The notes beneath the pieces were generated by a model. The model was not told where the DNA came from and ran no database searches. It was given only the letters and a program-made list of their open reading frames with translations. A program made the position numbers and the translations under genes. Positions 31,301 to 45,800 of a stretch of DNA of 64,000 bases are shown here, piece after piece (position 1 is the first letter of the stretch; each line of letters opens with the position of its first letter). The DNA lies in assembly GCA_907164885.2 (NCBI GenBank), contig OU015501.1, forward strand, positions 22,938,091-23,002,090, read 5' to 3'. Source of the DNA: Dolomedes plantarius (taxonomy: Eukaryota; Arthropoda; Arachnida; Araneae; Dolomedidae).

Positions 31301-34300
31301 AATATTCAGCATTGATTTTTACCCCTTTATCGATGAATTTCAGAGGCAGTTTTCCATTGTGTGACACTGCAGCCCAAACCATAACAGAATTCTTGTTCTG
31401 AAAGCGTTTAACAGTTCGAAGATTTTCAGGTATATCCTCGAAGGTTGCTGAATATACAACATCATTTTTAGCATTATAACTTTGTTCTGTACAAAACAGC
31501 TTCTCATCAGAGAAAATTATTTTTTCAACACTTTTGCTACCGTGCCGGTTCAGCAATTTCTCACATCTTTGTAACCTTTTTACTATTTGTGCAGTAGACA
31601 AACCTTGAACTTTTCTTTTGCGATAAGGGCGAAAACCCAGGTCTTCATTTATGATAAGTTGCATAGTTCTATGACTGATGTTCTCCTCTGCAGGCCATTT
31701 TATTTGCAGAACGTTGTGGATTTCTTCGAATCTTTTCACCAATTCTTTTGATACGTTCTTTTGTACGAACAGTGCGTGGACGACCGGACCTTGGTCGATC
31801 TGTACAGCTATTGGTATCCAATAATCGATTTATAGTCCTATATATAAACGTCCTATTAAAACCAAGGCATTTTAATTGTTTAAATATTTTACCTGCAGAA
31901 AATCCGCGATCAAAAAGCTATTTTACCATTAACCTTTTGGCTTCCATCTTTAAAAATATTCTACATGTTTTACTTTAAACAAAAATCGTCTGCGTTTACA
32001 AAAAGTTGCCAATCACACAAATAGATAGATAAATTGTTTTTCCAAACGATTAACATTAACTCTTATTTTTTGGAGTGTTACAGTATTTATTAGCCACCCT
32101 GTATATCTATGTCTCTTTGTATATATGTCTGCATGTATATTATATCTCTCTGTCTTGGTGTACATGCATGCATGCATGCATACACATGAATTTTCCAATT
32201 TTTTTGTTATAATTTTATTGTTTTTCAAAGTTTGATTATATATTATTGGGGATACTCTAGATTTTTGTGCACGGCCGTCATCTTGAATTTTTCTGCCAGG
32301 GTTTGGTGCATTTCGTATGGCGATAATTGTGGCGTTCTGGTAAAAATAACCCAATGTCAAATTCTCTAATTTTAAGATCAAACAGTTATTTCTGATTTGA
32401 TCTTTTAATTACAGTATAATAATTTTAGGTCAGATCTCGGCCTCGACCTGGAAATCTGAGTCAAATTGACTATACCCAAAATTGAGAGTAAATTATTTTT
32501 AAAACTAAGAGTCTTTTTGTTGAAAATTTTTGAATCCATTATCAGTTTTTTGTTAACTCAATAAATTTAAGTTGCTTTTAATTTTGTTTATCGATTGCCA
32601 ATTAGTATACTATAATGATACATCATTTCATTTATTTCAAGTAAAAATTATCTGCCATCATTTTTTCATAAAATGTAAAATAAAGTATACATTTTAAATA
32701 TAATTTATTTTAAAAATTTTTATAATTCCAAGTTGTAGTGGATTACAAATAAAATTAAATAACTGAAGTTCAACTTCTCTTTCCCCAAGAACCTAAGTTA
32801 AGAAGTTAGTTAAGGTTAAGTTACTGGTTTAGGAAAAGGTTTTTTTTTTCTTATTTCCAACACAGCAGGATAAATGGTCAACTAATCCTTGTCCCGATTT
32901 TATTGTATGCACAAAATATTTGGCTAAGGTCAAATCTGAAGTAAAATTTCATTACCACAATGCCCAAAAAAAAGAAAAAAAAGGTTCTGGTTACTCACCA
33001 TAAATTTATGGGTTCATAATTTTTTTACATTTTTCAAAGCTGAATTTTAGATAATTTTTAAATTGCAAGTTATTTAGGTGGTACGAAAATGCTATATATT
33101 TTTTTCTAATTAACAATATATTGGCATAATATTTTGGTGATTCATTGCTATTAGTCAAAGAGTTAGGGCAAATTGAATACATGGCATTGAAATTTTATCT
33201 GTAAGTAAAATCCATTTGACCAAATTTTTTATATTGATCATAATTTGAAAAGGTAATTTTTATTAAAAATTCAAAAAGAAAAAAAATCTGCAAAAGACCC
33301 AACGATTAAAGGATTTTTCAAAAATATTTCTAAGTTTCATAATTTAAAAAGGTGGTTTTTATTAAAAAAGCTAAAAAAACCCCAAAATTTCCAATATTTG
33401 AGAATGATTTTTTCAAAAAAATTTCCAAGTTTCATAATTTAAAAAAGTGGTTTTTATCAAAAACCCAAAAATAAATCTATGTCCAACGTTTAAATGATTT
33501 TTTTCAAAATTTTTTCAAAGTTTCATAATTTAAACAGGTGATTTTTATTAAAAAAGCTAAAAAAAATTCTATGTCCAGCATTTTGAAAATACTGCTTAAA
33601 ACACATTGGCGAGAATTTTTCCACTCCTCAAAACACAGTAAAATCACCAAAGTTAGCGAAAAAAAAAAAATCCAAGATGGCGGCCGTGTACACAAATCTA
33701 GAGTAGTCCCATATTATTTATAGATTTTGTAAACATTACAGTTGTTAATGTGAAATTTATTTCCTGCATTTTTACAGATAATTCCAAATATTAAAAAGAG
33801 ACATGGTGGCTCTCATGGAGCTGGAGTTTTAGGTACTTTGAACAAATATTAAAAATACTTTCAATTTTTAAAATATTTAGAACTTTCAGTGATAAATTTT
33901 GATTTAGTTCTTATAATAACTTTCACTAAGTTCATTGAAGCATTTAATGTACTTAGTAAATTTAATTTCACACATTTTTGAAATTTTTGTTATTTTTTTA
34001 TAAAGAAAGTAAAGTTGAGAGCTACTTATATAGCAGCATACTTGCAAATGATTAGAGCAAATGCATGAAACTAGATGTTAGTTATATGATTTAAATCAGG
34101 TGAATTAGATTTATCCTGTATTGAATGATGTACTGAATCATTACATCTGCTTGTGTCTTGATCAGGAGAGCAACTTGAAATGAATTACATGCTTTTAATA
34201 ATAATGAACTTGGTGCTTTTTAGTGATCGGTGTCGTGGTATTTTAAAGTGATATTGGTCTTCTTTTGCCTTGCATAGTAGTTTAAAAAAGAAAGAAAAAT

Positions 34301-36778
34301 CAAAAGTGTGATAGTTTTGCTTGCTTGTACCAGATATGTCAAGCTAATATGATAATCAATCCAGGGTCAACCTAATTCATCTGGTTATAAGCAAATTACC
34401 AACATCCAGTTTCAGTATCAGCCACAATCATTTATTGCAAGTGCTTGTTATATTACTACATATGTAAATTGTATTTATTTGCTACCAAAGATTAGCTGCT
34501 TAAGACTGATAAATTTCTATTTTCAACGTGAAAATTCATTTTACTTCCCCTTTTTCATGTTATATTGAAAGCAGCGACCTATGCCCTTATTTTGGTGCAA
34601 TTAAATTATCAAATTAGAAATTTCTCCTTATTTTAATGTTATTTACAGTGAATTACTCAGAGTTGTTTGTTAAGCTAACTCTTTATTTATATGAACCTCA
34701 TGATAAAGTATTTTTACATTTACTTGATATTCTGATAAACTTAAAAATTTTGCTGTTTTAAAATTACAAAATATTTATTCTTTTGCTAAACTTTATTATA
34801 ATCTAAAATTTTAGTAACATACAGTTGAAAATAAAACAGGATGTGAAAATTTCACTGAATGAAGACTTAAAATTATAATTAAAAATTTAGCCTTTTAAGC
34901 CATGTTTAATGTAATCAATGTACTATAGAAAATTATACAAGATTATAGAATCTGGCTTTAGCACTGCTTCTTTATAAACTAGATATGGATTTCACATCAA
35001 AGGTTAAATAGTATCAAGGTCAAAAACCACAGACTTAGTGAATGAATTAGATTTGTAGAAATATAGGCAAAGAATGCAGAGGAACTCTTTAAATACCTGT
35101 AGAAAGTTTCCATTAAGAGGTCTGCCAGTATTTTCAATGTTATTAAATCTAGTACATTTGTAGTTGGGAAAGTTTTACCATGGTGAAAGTTTTTGTACAG
35201 ATATTTTTTGTTCAAGAAATATGTAAAACTAGTTAGATATCTGCATTAATTTAAAATATAAAATTTGAAAACAACTGTATCAAAAAGACTATGATAGTGC
35301 AGTTTTGTCATTGCTGTTCTGATATGCTTAAATTCTGAATTTTTCTTCTGCTGAAAGTTCTGAAATTTATTGCTTTCCAGATTTATAGACAAAACTGTAT
35401 AGTCTATTTATAACTTCCCTTCTTTTCTTTTTAATTTTTATTCAGTCATTTATTTACTAGATGTTCATTTCCACAAAGGAAAAAAGTTTTACATGCCATT
35501 TAACTCTACTCATCAATTTAGATATACTATTCCATTGTTTTTTTTTTTGCCAATGTGGTGTTGGTTACACACCTTCTTTGTTCTTTGTTTTTCTGAACTT
35601 AGTGGTATTTTCTCCTGTTTTCTGTTACTCTTATAGAATGATTTTGCCAAGCATTTTACATTTTAGTTCAATCATACCTTGGTACTCGTCTGCTTCAGTA
35701 TTCGTATTTTGCTGGGAAAAAATTGCTTTGTTCCTCGATGTTTGCTTGTTACACGTCACATTTCAATGAAAAAAGAGTTTTCAGTACTCAACATTGGCTC
35801 GGTACTTGTGATACATGGTAAAACATGTATGAGACAAGACGGCTTCCCTACATCCTGTCTCTCTAGATGAAAAGAAAAACCAAAACATGTTTGAATTACA
35901 AAATTTTTTTCGAAAATATCACTCTGACCTCTAGGAAGCTGAAATGTAGATTTATTTAATGATCAAACAATGTCTCACTTCAGAAACATTTTGAACCATA
36001 AGCCAAAGCAAGTTTCTCTTGATAAGTTTGGAGTGAAACGCCTTAAATCTGAGTCTACAACAGGGATCAGTGGTGTTAAAAGAGCGAAAACAGAATGAAT
36101 CCCTGTGCAAGCACCTGATGGTTTATTATAAGGAGATTCCCCTTCCAAGCAATAACCCCTCTCCACCTCTACTTCACCACTATCCCATGAGGCTATAAAC
36201 TCAACTTCCTGTAACTTTCAGTACAAGTTGAGTGAAGATAAATTTATTTTATATTATCTAATTATTGTTTTAAATTATGTCTGTCTAGTTTAAAGATTTT
36301 GTATAAAAAAGCAACCTGATTAATTTATAAATTTCCCAGTAAAATGTGAATTTCTGGTTTTCTGGAATGATTTAATTCAATTTACATTACTCCTTATAAA
36401 TACTTGTCATTTTTGGTATTCGTCATGCCCTCTGGAACCAATTAACAATGAGTACCAAGGTACCACTGTATAACTACTATGCATGCAATTTGCATATGTC
36501 TATAGTTATTGTTTTGACACAGTATTTGATGATTAGTTTTACTTTTCTTATGAGCTCTTCTGTTAAGTATAGTTGATAACAAAATTAATAAAAGAATCAG
36601 ACAATAAGTAGTAATGGATTGGCATCACATGTTTGTCAGAAAATTTTTTTATTTCATTAAATAAAATCATTGAGGAAAAATGCATAAATCTCTTTTTATC
36701 ATTCTGCTTTTCTAAAAGTTGATGAAAGATATATAAATCTCTCTTTTTTTTTCTGTGATATATGTCTATGAATACAGT

Positions 36779-36815
<37 letters not shown>

Positions 36816-39800
36816 TTATGGTAGTGAACTAAACTTTTGTGATAAAAATTTAAATCATTTATTTTTCATGTCTTTTTGTAACTTGCAATGTATGGGCTCT
36901 TACTGATCCTATTTTCAGGAGTTCATGTCGAAGGCCCTTTCATTAATAAAGATAAAAAAGGAGCTCATCCAATTCAACATATAAAAACGTTTAATAAAGG
37001 TTTTGAAGATGTTTTAAATATTTATGGGACATTAGATAACATATGTTTATTGACAATGGCTCCAGAACTTGATACTAATGGTTGTGTGATTAAAGAGCTA
37101 GTAACTCGGGGCATTACTGTTTCCCTTGGTATGTATACCAGATTTTGCTTATAAAATAGAAAATCAAGTATATGTATTTGTGCAAATGTTATGATTTCTA
37201 GAATTTAAGCTACTAATTAAATATATTTTTAATAATTTTAGTTTCATGGTTCCAATTAGACTGATATACACTGCTCAAAAAAATTAGGGGAGCAAGCAAA
37301 GAAGTTAAGAAAACCATGTGAGACAGCCACGTATTGACATAAAATGGATAGTACACGCGTATCAATGTGCAATACAGAAAAAAAGACGTAAAAAAATTTG
37401 TAATTAAGCTTTAATTCTTTCAAAATATGGAAAAGAAACATGAAAAGATGATTTAGGGCAACAATTTGGTTACATGTAAACGATAAAAAAAAAGTATTGT
37501 TTAGAAATGATGCAAGATTTTTAATATGGCGTGTGGTCTCCTCGAACAGCTAAGACTGCTGCACACCTGTTTTCCATGGATGCGATGATGTTATCGATAA
37601 GACTTAATACTGTTCCACTCCTCAAGAAGTGCAATCTCCAAGTCTCGGAGAGTAAAAGGAGGCCTTGGTCTCGCAGCAATGTGTCGTCCGAGCATGTCCC
37701 AAACATGCTCGATTGGATTCAGGTCAGGAGAGCACACTGGCCATTCCATACGCTGTATTGTTTCAGCTTCAAGCATGTTCTCTACAAGACGAGCTGTATG
37801 CGGTCTGGTATTATCATGCTGGAAAACAAAGGAATCTCCAATGGCTGCAGCGTAAGGTATGACATGAGGTCTCAGTATCTCGTCTGCATAACTTCGGGCC
37901 GTCAAAGTACCATTCCAAATGATATGCAGGTCCGTACGTCCACCTATGCTGATTCCACCCCATACCATAAAACCAGCTTGTCTGTATTGTGACCTTTCAT
38001 GAACGAATGTGGGGTTATTTCGAGTGCCCCTTTTCCTCCATACCAAAACACATCGGTTGTCACACTCCAGACTGAATTGGGACTCGTCTGTAAACAGCAC
38101 TTGGCTCCAATCATGTTGCTCCCAATCTTGATGTTCAGCAGCCCATCTTCTTCGGGCTGCATGGTGGCGTGAGGTCAACGGAATGCAGAACATTGGCCTA
38201 CGTACATAGATACCTCCCTGATGAAGCCTATTACGTGCTGTTTGGCTGGACACCCTTCGTCCTGTTGCCAAGAGCAACTGTCTTTGCAGCTGAGTAGCAT
38301 TGTCTGTTCTGTTTCGATGAGCTGTTCACAGTATATACCGGTCATCAGTTGCTGTAGTGGCGCGTGGCTGACCTTGCCCTGGTCGACGTCTAACATTTCC
38401 TGTTTCTTGGAATCGATTCCACAGCCTTGCAATGACACTTCTGGTGACTCCAACAGCGTCCGCGACACTATGTTGTGTTTGTCCAGATTCAAGTCTGCCT
38501 ATAATATGCCATGCCATGGATTCCGGTAAATCATGTTGTTGAGACATTTTCAAGTCACCTTTTCTCAAAAAGAATAACTGAGCAATCGAATTTCACAGTT
38601 AAGGCAGTGAAACAGACGTTTCTGCAACATCCCGATTTCCGCCCTTATGTTCTTTTTCTGGTTTTTGAGGTCATGAACTTTGATTTGCATATGAAGTTTT
38701 CTTCTTCTGTTTCCTGCTAGGCTTTAAATTATGGATGATTTATTTTATGTTACCTATCAGTGTAAGCATTTGCATAATTTCGTTAAAACCATGTGCTCCC
38801 CTAATCATTTTGAGCAGTGTATTTTCTTACATTGTGACATAAGTGATTAATATGAGCATGCATTCAAATGTTTTCATTACAATTCACAGTTCCTAGAGAA
38901 ATAGATCATATGTAAAGTTATTTTATTTATCTTTAATGCTTCTGTATTGTAAAGAGTTAGTGTGTTATAATATGTTGACTGTGCTTTCAGAATTTTTATA
39001 TCATGCCGTCTAATGTATAACAGGAATTGTGACAGTTTGTGTTACTTGAAAAATACCATCAGGAAATAACATATGCAGTATGCTAGCATTTTTTTATTAA
39101 TATTAATGATTTGTTTTCTCACTGTGAAGTAAAATATAAAATTACAAGTATATTTTAGTTCACCTAACTCTAGGGTTAATCTATATATATAAAACGCGTA
39201 GGTATGCGGCACAAAAATCGGCGATATTTCTACATTCCGAATGGCAACGGCTGCAACTACAAGATGTAAACATTAGCGGCTGACCGCGTGTGTAGTGATT
39301 TGACGATAGCACGTAATTTGGTACAATTTAATTGCTGTATTTTACACGTGAATAATTTTAATTTATTCACGAGATAATTTATTCTATTTCCATCAGTTTT
39401 TCTAAATGTATGTAAGAGGATAAACTTTTGACAAATTGTGTTTAGACCTATCAAATTCAGTAATTTCACATGGACAGTTGTATGTAGGTTATCTAGAGTT
39501 CGTTCTTTTGATTCTGTCACTGTAGTATCTTCTATTTCTGAAATACTCAACTGTGTATATCAAGAAGTTTGAGGAATATCATAGTAAAATATTAATAATT
39601 GCATTATGATATCTTAATAGTAAGTAAGAGTTAATTCTCTACGCATTTTAAGCAGTACTTGCTGAATTTTTACTCCATTTTATAAGTGAAGAAATTTTCC
39701 CAACAATTTTTTTTTTTTTTGGTATGATTAAGTGTAGATATCTGAATTGTGAACAATAGTACATATAGAGAGTGATGTAATCCCCACTATATTTTTGTAC

Positions 39801-42800
39801 TTGCTGAATTTTTACTCCATTTTTTTACGTGAAAAAAATTTTCTCCAACAATTTCTTATTTGATGTAATGATAAAGTGTAGATATCTTAATTTTGAGAAA
39901 TATTACATACAGAGAGGAATGTAATTTTTAAAATCTTTGTTGTTGGGTTTCTCAGTCTTATCTTTAACTCTGTTCTGAAGTAATGGAAATTCATATTTTT
40001 TTAATCACGATGTTTTAGAATCATTGTTATAGAGAATTTTGCAATGATTATAAATTTTTTGGCTGAGATCGCACTACCACTTAACAACGTATATTTATGA
40101 TGACAGGTAATAGTAACATTCCTTACATACATTTCTTTCAGTTGAGATGTTTTGCAAAAGAAAATATAAAACTAAAAGCGATCATGCTGGTCGCACAGCG
40201 GCTAGTTACTTAAAGATTAGCTGTCAATTTCTTTTTTCTCAGTTATCCCTATCATAGCTAGAAATTTTGATTCCCTTCAGTGTTGGTTAGTTGAGAACAC
40301 TGGGGTCATCTTATGTTATTCTATTTAACCATTGAAGCATTATGATGTAAACTTATTAAAGTTATTCTCTCTCAGAAGGTACATCAATGCTAACGAAAGT
40401 TTTCTTAAAGCTTAAGAGAGATTAACTGATGATGTTTTAGTTAAAGTGTTTCAAAACAATTTTATTTTATAAAATGCAATATAAAAGTCGCTTTTTCAAT
40501 TCTTTTACTTTAATTTTACTAAAGTAAAAGTGTTTTTAAATGCTTATCCAGAGTATTCATTTTAAATATCCACTATTTTGTTCAAAATTTTTTTGAAAAT
40601 AACTTGATGATAAGATGTTATAAATTTTTTTTAAAGTGAATAGCGTTATTAATAAGGTTATGATCATTACAGTTTTTTAATTTTAATTTTATTTTTTTGT
40701 CATCTTCTGGATTTATGTGTCATTGCAAATTTTAATACACCTTTTATGGCATCATCAAATGAAACAATAACTAACTCAAGTACAGTTTCTTAAGAAATGA
40801 ACTGTCTCCCCCTTTTTAAATCAATTACCTATTGTGTCTTTTTGTCAGTAAGCTTAAACAAAGTTAGCTTATTAATTTTTTTATTCAAAAGTCAGTAGTG
40901 CAATATCAATGTTTATTGTTATCTTTTGGGATTATACACTGTCGTATTTATTTTCTGCAAAATTCAAGGACTAGTAAGGAATGTTATACAGCATATGTGT
41001 TGGTTTCAGTCATGCACAGCTTGCAGTGTTTTTATTGTTCTTTAAATGTTAATTCTGTACTTGCTGATGAGATATGAATAGTTAAAGCATAACCTCTTTT
41101 GGTATATATAATAGTTTAAAATAAAAAAGGACTTAATATTTTTCTAATTTTCATACCTATAAACTCTCCAGAAAGTTTCCTTTAAATCTGTTCTAGATGC
41201 TGTTATTTAATTGTACTCTCAAATGTGATTCCAGAAGTACATTGGTTAGTTTGTTGTTAGTTACACAGTTAGTCTCACAGTTTAGTAACAAATATATTTA
41301 ATGGAATCATTCAACAATATAATTATTTGATAATGTATTTCAAGGTATTTTTTATCTAAATATAAGATTAATTCATCACAACTTGTTGTGTTACATCATT
41401 ATTATAGGAAATTTATCTACCTTTGTGTTAGTAGGTACTTTCTAAACTGGATATTTCTATGAAATCAAATGATCTAAAATAAAATTGCATCTTCATAAAA
41501 ATAAATCACCTATTTTGGTGAAATTTGATGAGCCAGAATCAAAATGTATACTCAAAATTTTTTTATTGATATAAATGATTTATTTTCTCACTGTGAAGTA
41601 AAATATAAAATAACTTCATTATTTTTCAGTTTATAAACTAATTAAAAATGAATATCTCAGATAAAGAAAAAGTTTGTGTTTGATATCAACAATTTTCAAT
41701 GAATTCATTAAGTAAAGAATTTTTTTTGTAGTCACATTCAGCTTCATTTTGACAATGTAGTTAATGCTCTGCTTTATTTCAGAATTTTATTGTCTTTGCA
41801 TAGCGTTTCTGCAAAATGATATATTCTGTAACAGTAGTGTGAATCAAACATACTAAGCACAAGTTAACTAAATACTGCCAAGTATGATGTTATAGTATAC
41901 AGTAAATCTCATCCAAAACATTTTTGATCTATTACCAAAAAGCCGTGATTTGAGAGCTAATGTTGATATTTGCCAAAATATTAACTAAATTTTTTATTAC
42001 ATTAATATTTTTTCTCCTGTGCAGTTTGTATTTATCCTGAGAATATTCCCTCATTTGTATCACAATTTTTGTAGGCTAGTTTATAATGAGAGCAACCTAT
42101 AGAAGAAACACCACTGCTCTCTATAAGGGGGAACATCACAGCAAGTGTATGATTTAGATGAGATTTAAACCCAGGCCCTTAAACAGTGAAAACTTTCCAA
42201 GCTAACCTCTCTACAATGTTAGCTGTATTTTAAAATCAGGGTGATAGTGTCCTTAAAATTGCTTATATTTAATAACATGTTTTTAGGGCCCTTAAAAGTG
42301 CTTGCTTTTTTTTCTTCGGTTTGTGAAAATGCTTATATTTTTAGCTTTGTGTTAATTTTTCCTGAACTAAAAAGAGTTTTACTGCATAAGATTTGCTGTG
42401 GCAACTTTGGTATAATGTAGGCAACAATTTGAAATATGCATCTTGTATAAGATTGTACAAGGCTCGAGGAAACCTTGTGATAGCGTGCCGGCTTTCAGTG
42501 CTCGGGGTGCTCAGATTGAATCCCGACATGCGCCATTAAAATACCTCTGTGTCTAAGCTGGATATGGGCACATTAAATCCGTAGACCAGAAAGTCCCTCT
42601 AAGATGTCAGAGAGGGTCCGATCCACCCAGATGTCGCCCCTGGGGGTGCTCGGTCAAGGCAACTAGAAAAGACAGACCTGACCCTTGTGGTGTTATATAA
42701 ACTGGAGATGCACACATCTGCCCTAAGCCTGTGTGGACATGGTCTGCAACTTCCACCCAGGGAGCATTGGAAACAACAACATAAGATTGTACAGTGTAAA

Positions 42801-45800
42801 TTTTCTATTTAGTTATTTAATTAAATATTGATAATTAAAAAAAATCAAATCAATATTATTTCATGCTGTGTTCTTGTTAGAGCTTAATGTAAAATGTTAA
42901 TAATAAACACAAACAAACATTCTACTTGCTTGTATTTGGTAAATTTTAACTATTTATATTACTTCTTAAAAGGTGAGATACAATGGAAAAAGTTAATCCA
43001 ATATATAAATATTTTATTCTGTATAAAAAATCATTCTGTTAAAAAATTATTGGGCATTAAATGAAATCCTGTTTTAAAGTTTTATATTATCATGAATTTT
43101 AAAATTTAATGTGCTCTTACAAATTTGTAAACAAAAATTATATTCAGTTTAATTTTAGGTCATTCAAATAGCAGTCTACTTGAAGGAGAAAGAGGCTTTG
43201 TTCAAGGTGCATCATTTATCACTCATTTGTTCAATGCCATGCTGCCTGTATGTAATTTTAAGAATTTTCTACTTATTCTTAATGTTTTATAGTAATAATT
43301 ATTTGAATATTTTATGATGGATAAATAAATTAAAGCTCTTTGCTAACTGTTTGACATACTTTTTTTTTAAACCCAGGAAGTATGAATGAAGTTTTTTAAA
43401 TCTTGGCTGTGCTAAGTATACATATTAAACATTATCTTGGGTGAAAGAATTATGCATCTCTCATAATTTTAATTGGTTCTTAATAACAAATAATACAATA
43501 AAAATGTTTTACACAGAAGCATTATTTTTCTATGGTACCTACATTGCATTGTTTCTGAATACATTATTATGCTATTGTTTTGCATATATGGGATTTTACT
43601 AATATGCATATAAACATATGTTGTGAATACCGTATTTTCCTGTATATAATCTGCAGCACCGTATTATCCGCAAAGCCTTTATTTCGAGTTTTAAAAAAAA
43701 AAAGTTGCATAATCCGCAGCGCGGATTTTGAAATTTTCAAAATAAAAAAGAAAATACTACCTTGAATGATCACTAGATTTATTAATAATTAAAAACCTTC
43801 AAAATCTGATTTATCAGATTCGTAAATGAATAAATTCATTATATCTTTACTTAACATATTATCCGAGTCACTAGATAACAAGTCCTCGTTGTTAGAGTCA
43901 TTTTCATCAACAATATTACATTTTCGAAAAGCATTTTTTATCGTAGTTTCCAAGACATCATTCCACGCTTTCAAAACCCAATTGGAGACATTTTCATAAG
44001 ATGCATGCTTCAATTTTCCTGTTTTTGTAAAATTCTTCTCTTCATCGGACATCCATTGTTCCCATAATTTCGTAATTTGCGATTTAAATGATCTGTTAAT
44101 TCCAACGTTTAAAGGCTGTAATTTCTTTGTCAGTCCTCCAGGTATTATTGCAATTTTTGCAGATGCGGACTTCAGGGCATTTTTAACCTTCTCACTGAGA
44201 TGTGCTTTCATCGAGTCCATAATTAGAAAGGCTTTAGGATGAAAAAATTAATTTTTTCATTTTCGCCAGATGCTCTGTAGCCATGACATCGTGATTTCTT
44301 CATTCATTCGGTCTTTCTCGTTTGCACGAATTTCAACACCTTTAAGAAAATTTTCTTTTGGGAACGTTTTTCTTTTAAATATTAGCATTCGCGGCAATTT
44401 CAAACCATTTGCAGCACAGCATAAAACTACCGTAAATGAAGTTCTTTCATTTCCTGTAATATTTCTAGGAATACTGCTTGTTCCCTGAACATCGACGGTC
44501 CTGGTAGGTGGTATATCAAATGATAAGGGAACTTCGTCCAGATTAAAAATCAAATCCGCTGTAAAATTATTTTCAAGAATAATTTTTTTACAAAATGTCA
44601 CAAAGTCATCTGATTTTTTTCCCCAGTCATCAGGTAATTTCTGGCCGACTGTTGAACGACTATGAACAGCTAAATTGTTTCTTTTCATAAACCGGTAGCA
44701 CCACGTGGGCCCACCAGAGAAGTTCCCAATATTCATTTCTCGTGCAATAAATTGAGCTTTCATCCTTATATTTGTTGTAGAGACAGCTTTCCCATTTTCT
44801 CTCTCTTTCAAAATCCATTTATTTAATTCTTCCACTAATTCTGGCCAGTGAGGTTTTCCATGGCGATTAGCTCTTTTACGTTGGTCGTATTTTTCAAAAT
44901 TAGTCTTGTTTTTTCTCCACAATCAAATATTTGATTCGTCAACGTTAAACAATCTTGCAGTTTCTCGATTTCCTACTTCGGTAGCCCTTCTCTATAACTT
45001 TTAGTTTAAAATCTGCTGTGTAGCTTACACGCTTTCGCTTCAACATGACGATATATGAACTAGAATATTTTCAGGACGAAACAGCTCAAGTCACGACAGA
45101 TTGCAAAATGACGGTAGCGATTAGCAACCTATAGCTGAATTCATCAGCCAAAGTCATGAAAGCTTTCAGTGCCATCTGTTATTATTCTGTAAAACATAAA
45201 CGGCATTTCTTTCAAAATTTAATTGTAGTTTTTCTGATGGAAAATGTTTTTTATCAGATTATCACGGCGGCGTATAATACGCACAACTAAATTTGAAACT
45301 TTTTAACGCATAATCCGCGGATTCTATACAGGAAAATATCGTATACTTAGTTTTATAAAAGGTAGAAATTTTTAATTAGATTCATGTATTAACTGTATGA
45401 TTCCAATTGGTTTAAACAGCATACTATCAGATATCTAAACTTATCTCTGTGATGTATGTCCAGGGTTCCCAGTTATTTTCTCACAAAAAAAAAAAAAAAA
45501 GGTATAACTTTTCTAGAGCTCTAAATCTTCCTATTTTTTCATCATTACATCTGCTGTAATTAATATATACCCAAGGTTAAAAGTAATTTATTAGCAGCAA
45601 ATGTAATTCATATATGTGTCCAATGAAATATTTTACTGCAGCATACTTACCCAAATGTGCTTCTCCCGAAACAGAGCTCTATTTTAATTCAGATTTCAAG
45701 AATTTCAAGCAAACAGTTATAACATTTCTTCTTATAATAACCTATTTTACAGAAACTACCAATATTTGTTTCCTTTTTTTATCTATGGTTCCAGTACATT

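Noticed and set aside
33230..33570. CRISPR-like spaced repeats
   Set aside because: Units are about 92 bp, AT-rich and diverged with no distinct spacers, inside a eukaryotic MITE; it is a minisatellite.
35461..35870. Open frames of 102 and 63 codons in AMDHD2 intron 3
   Set aside because: Low-complexity AT-rich translation overlapping a Tigger-like MITE; no motif.
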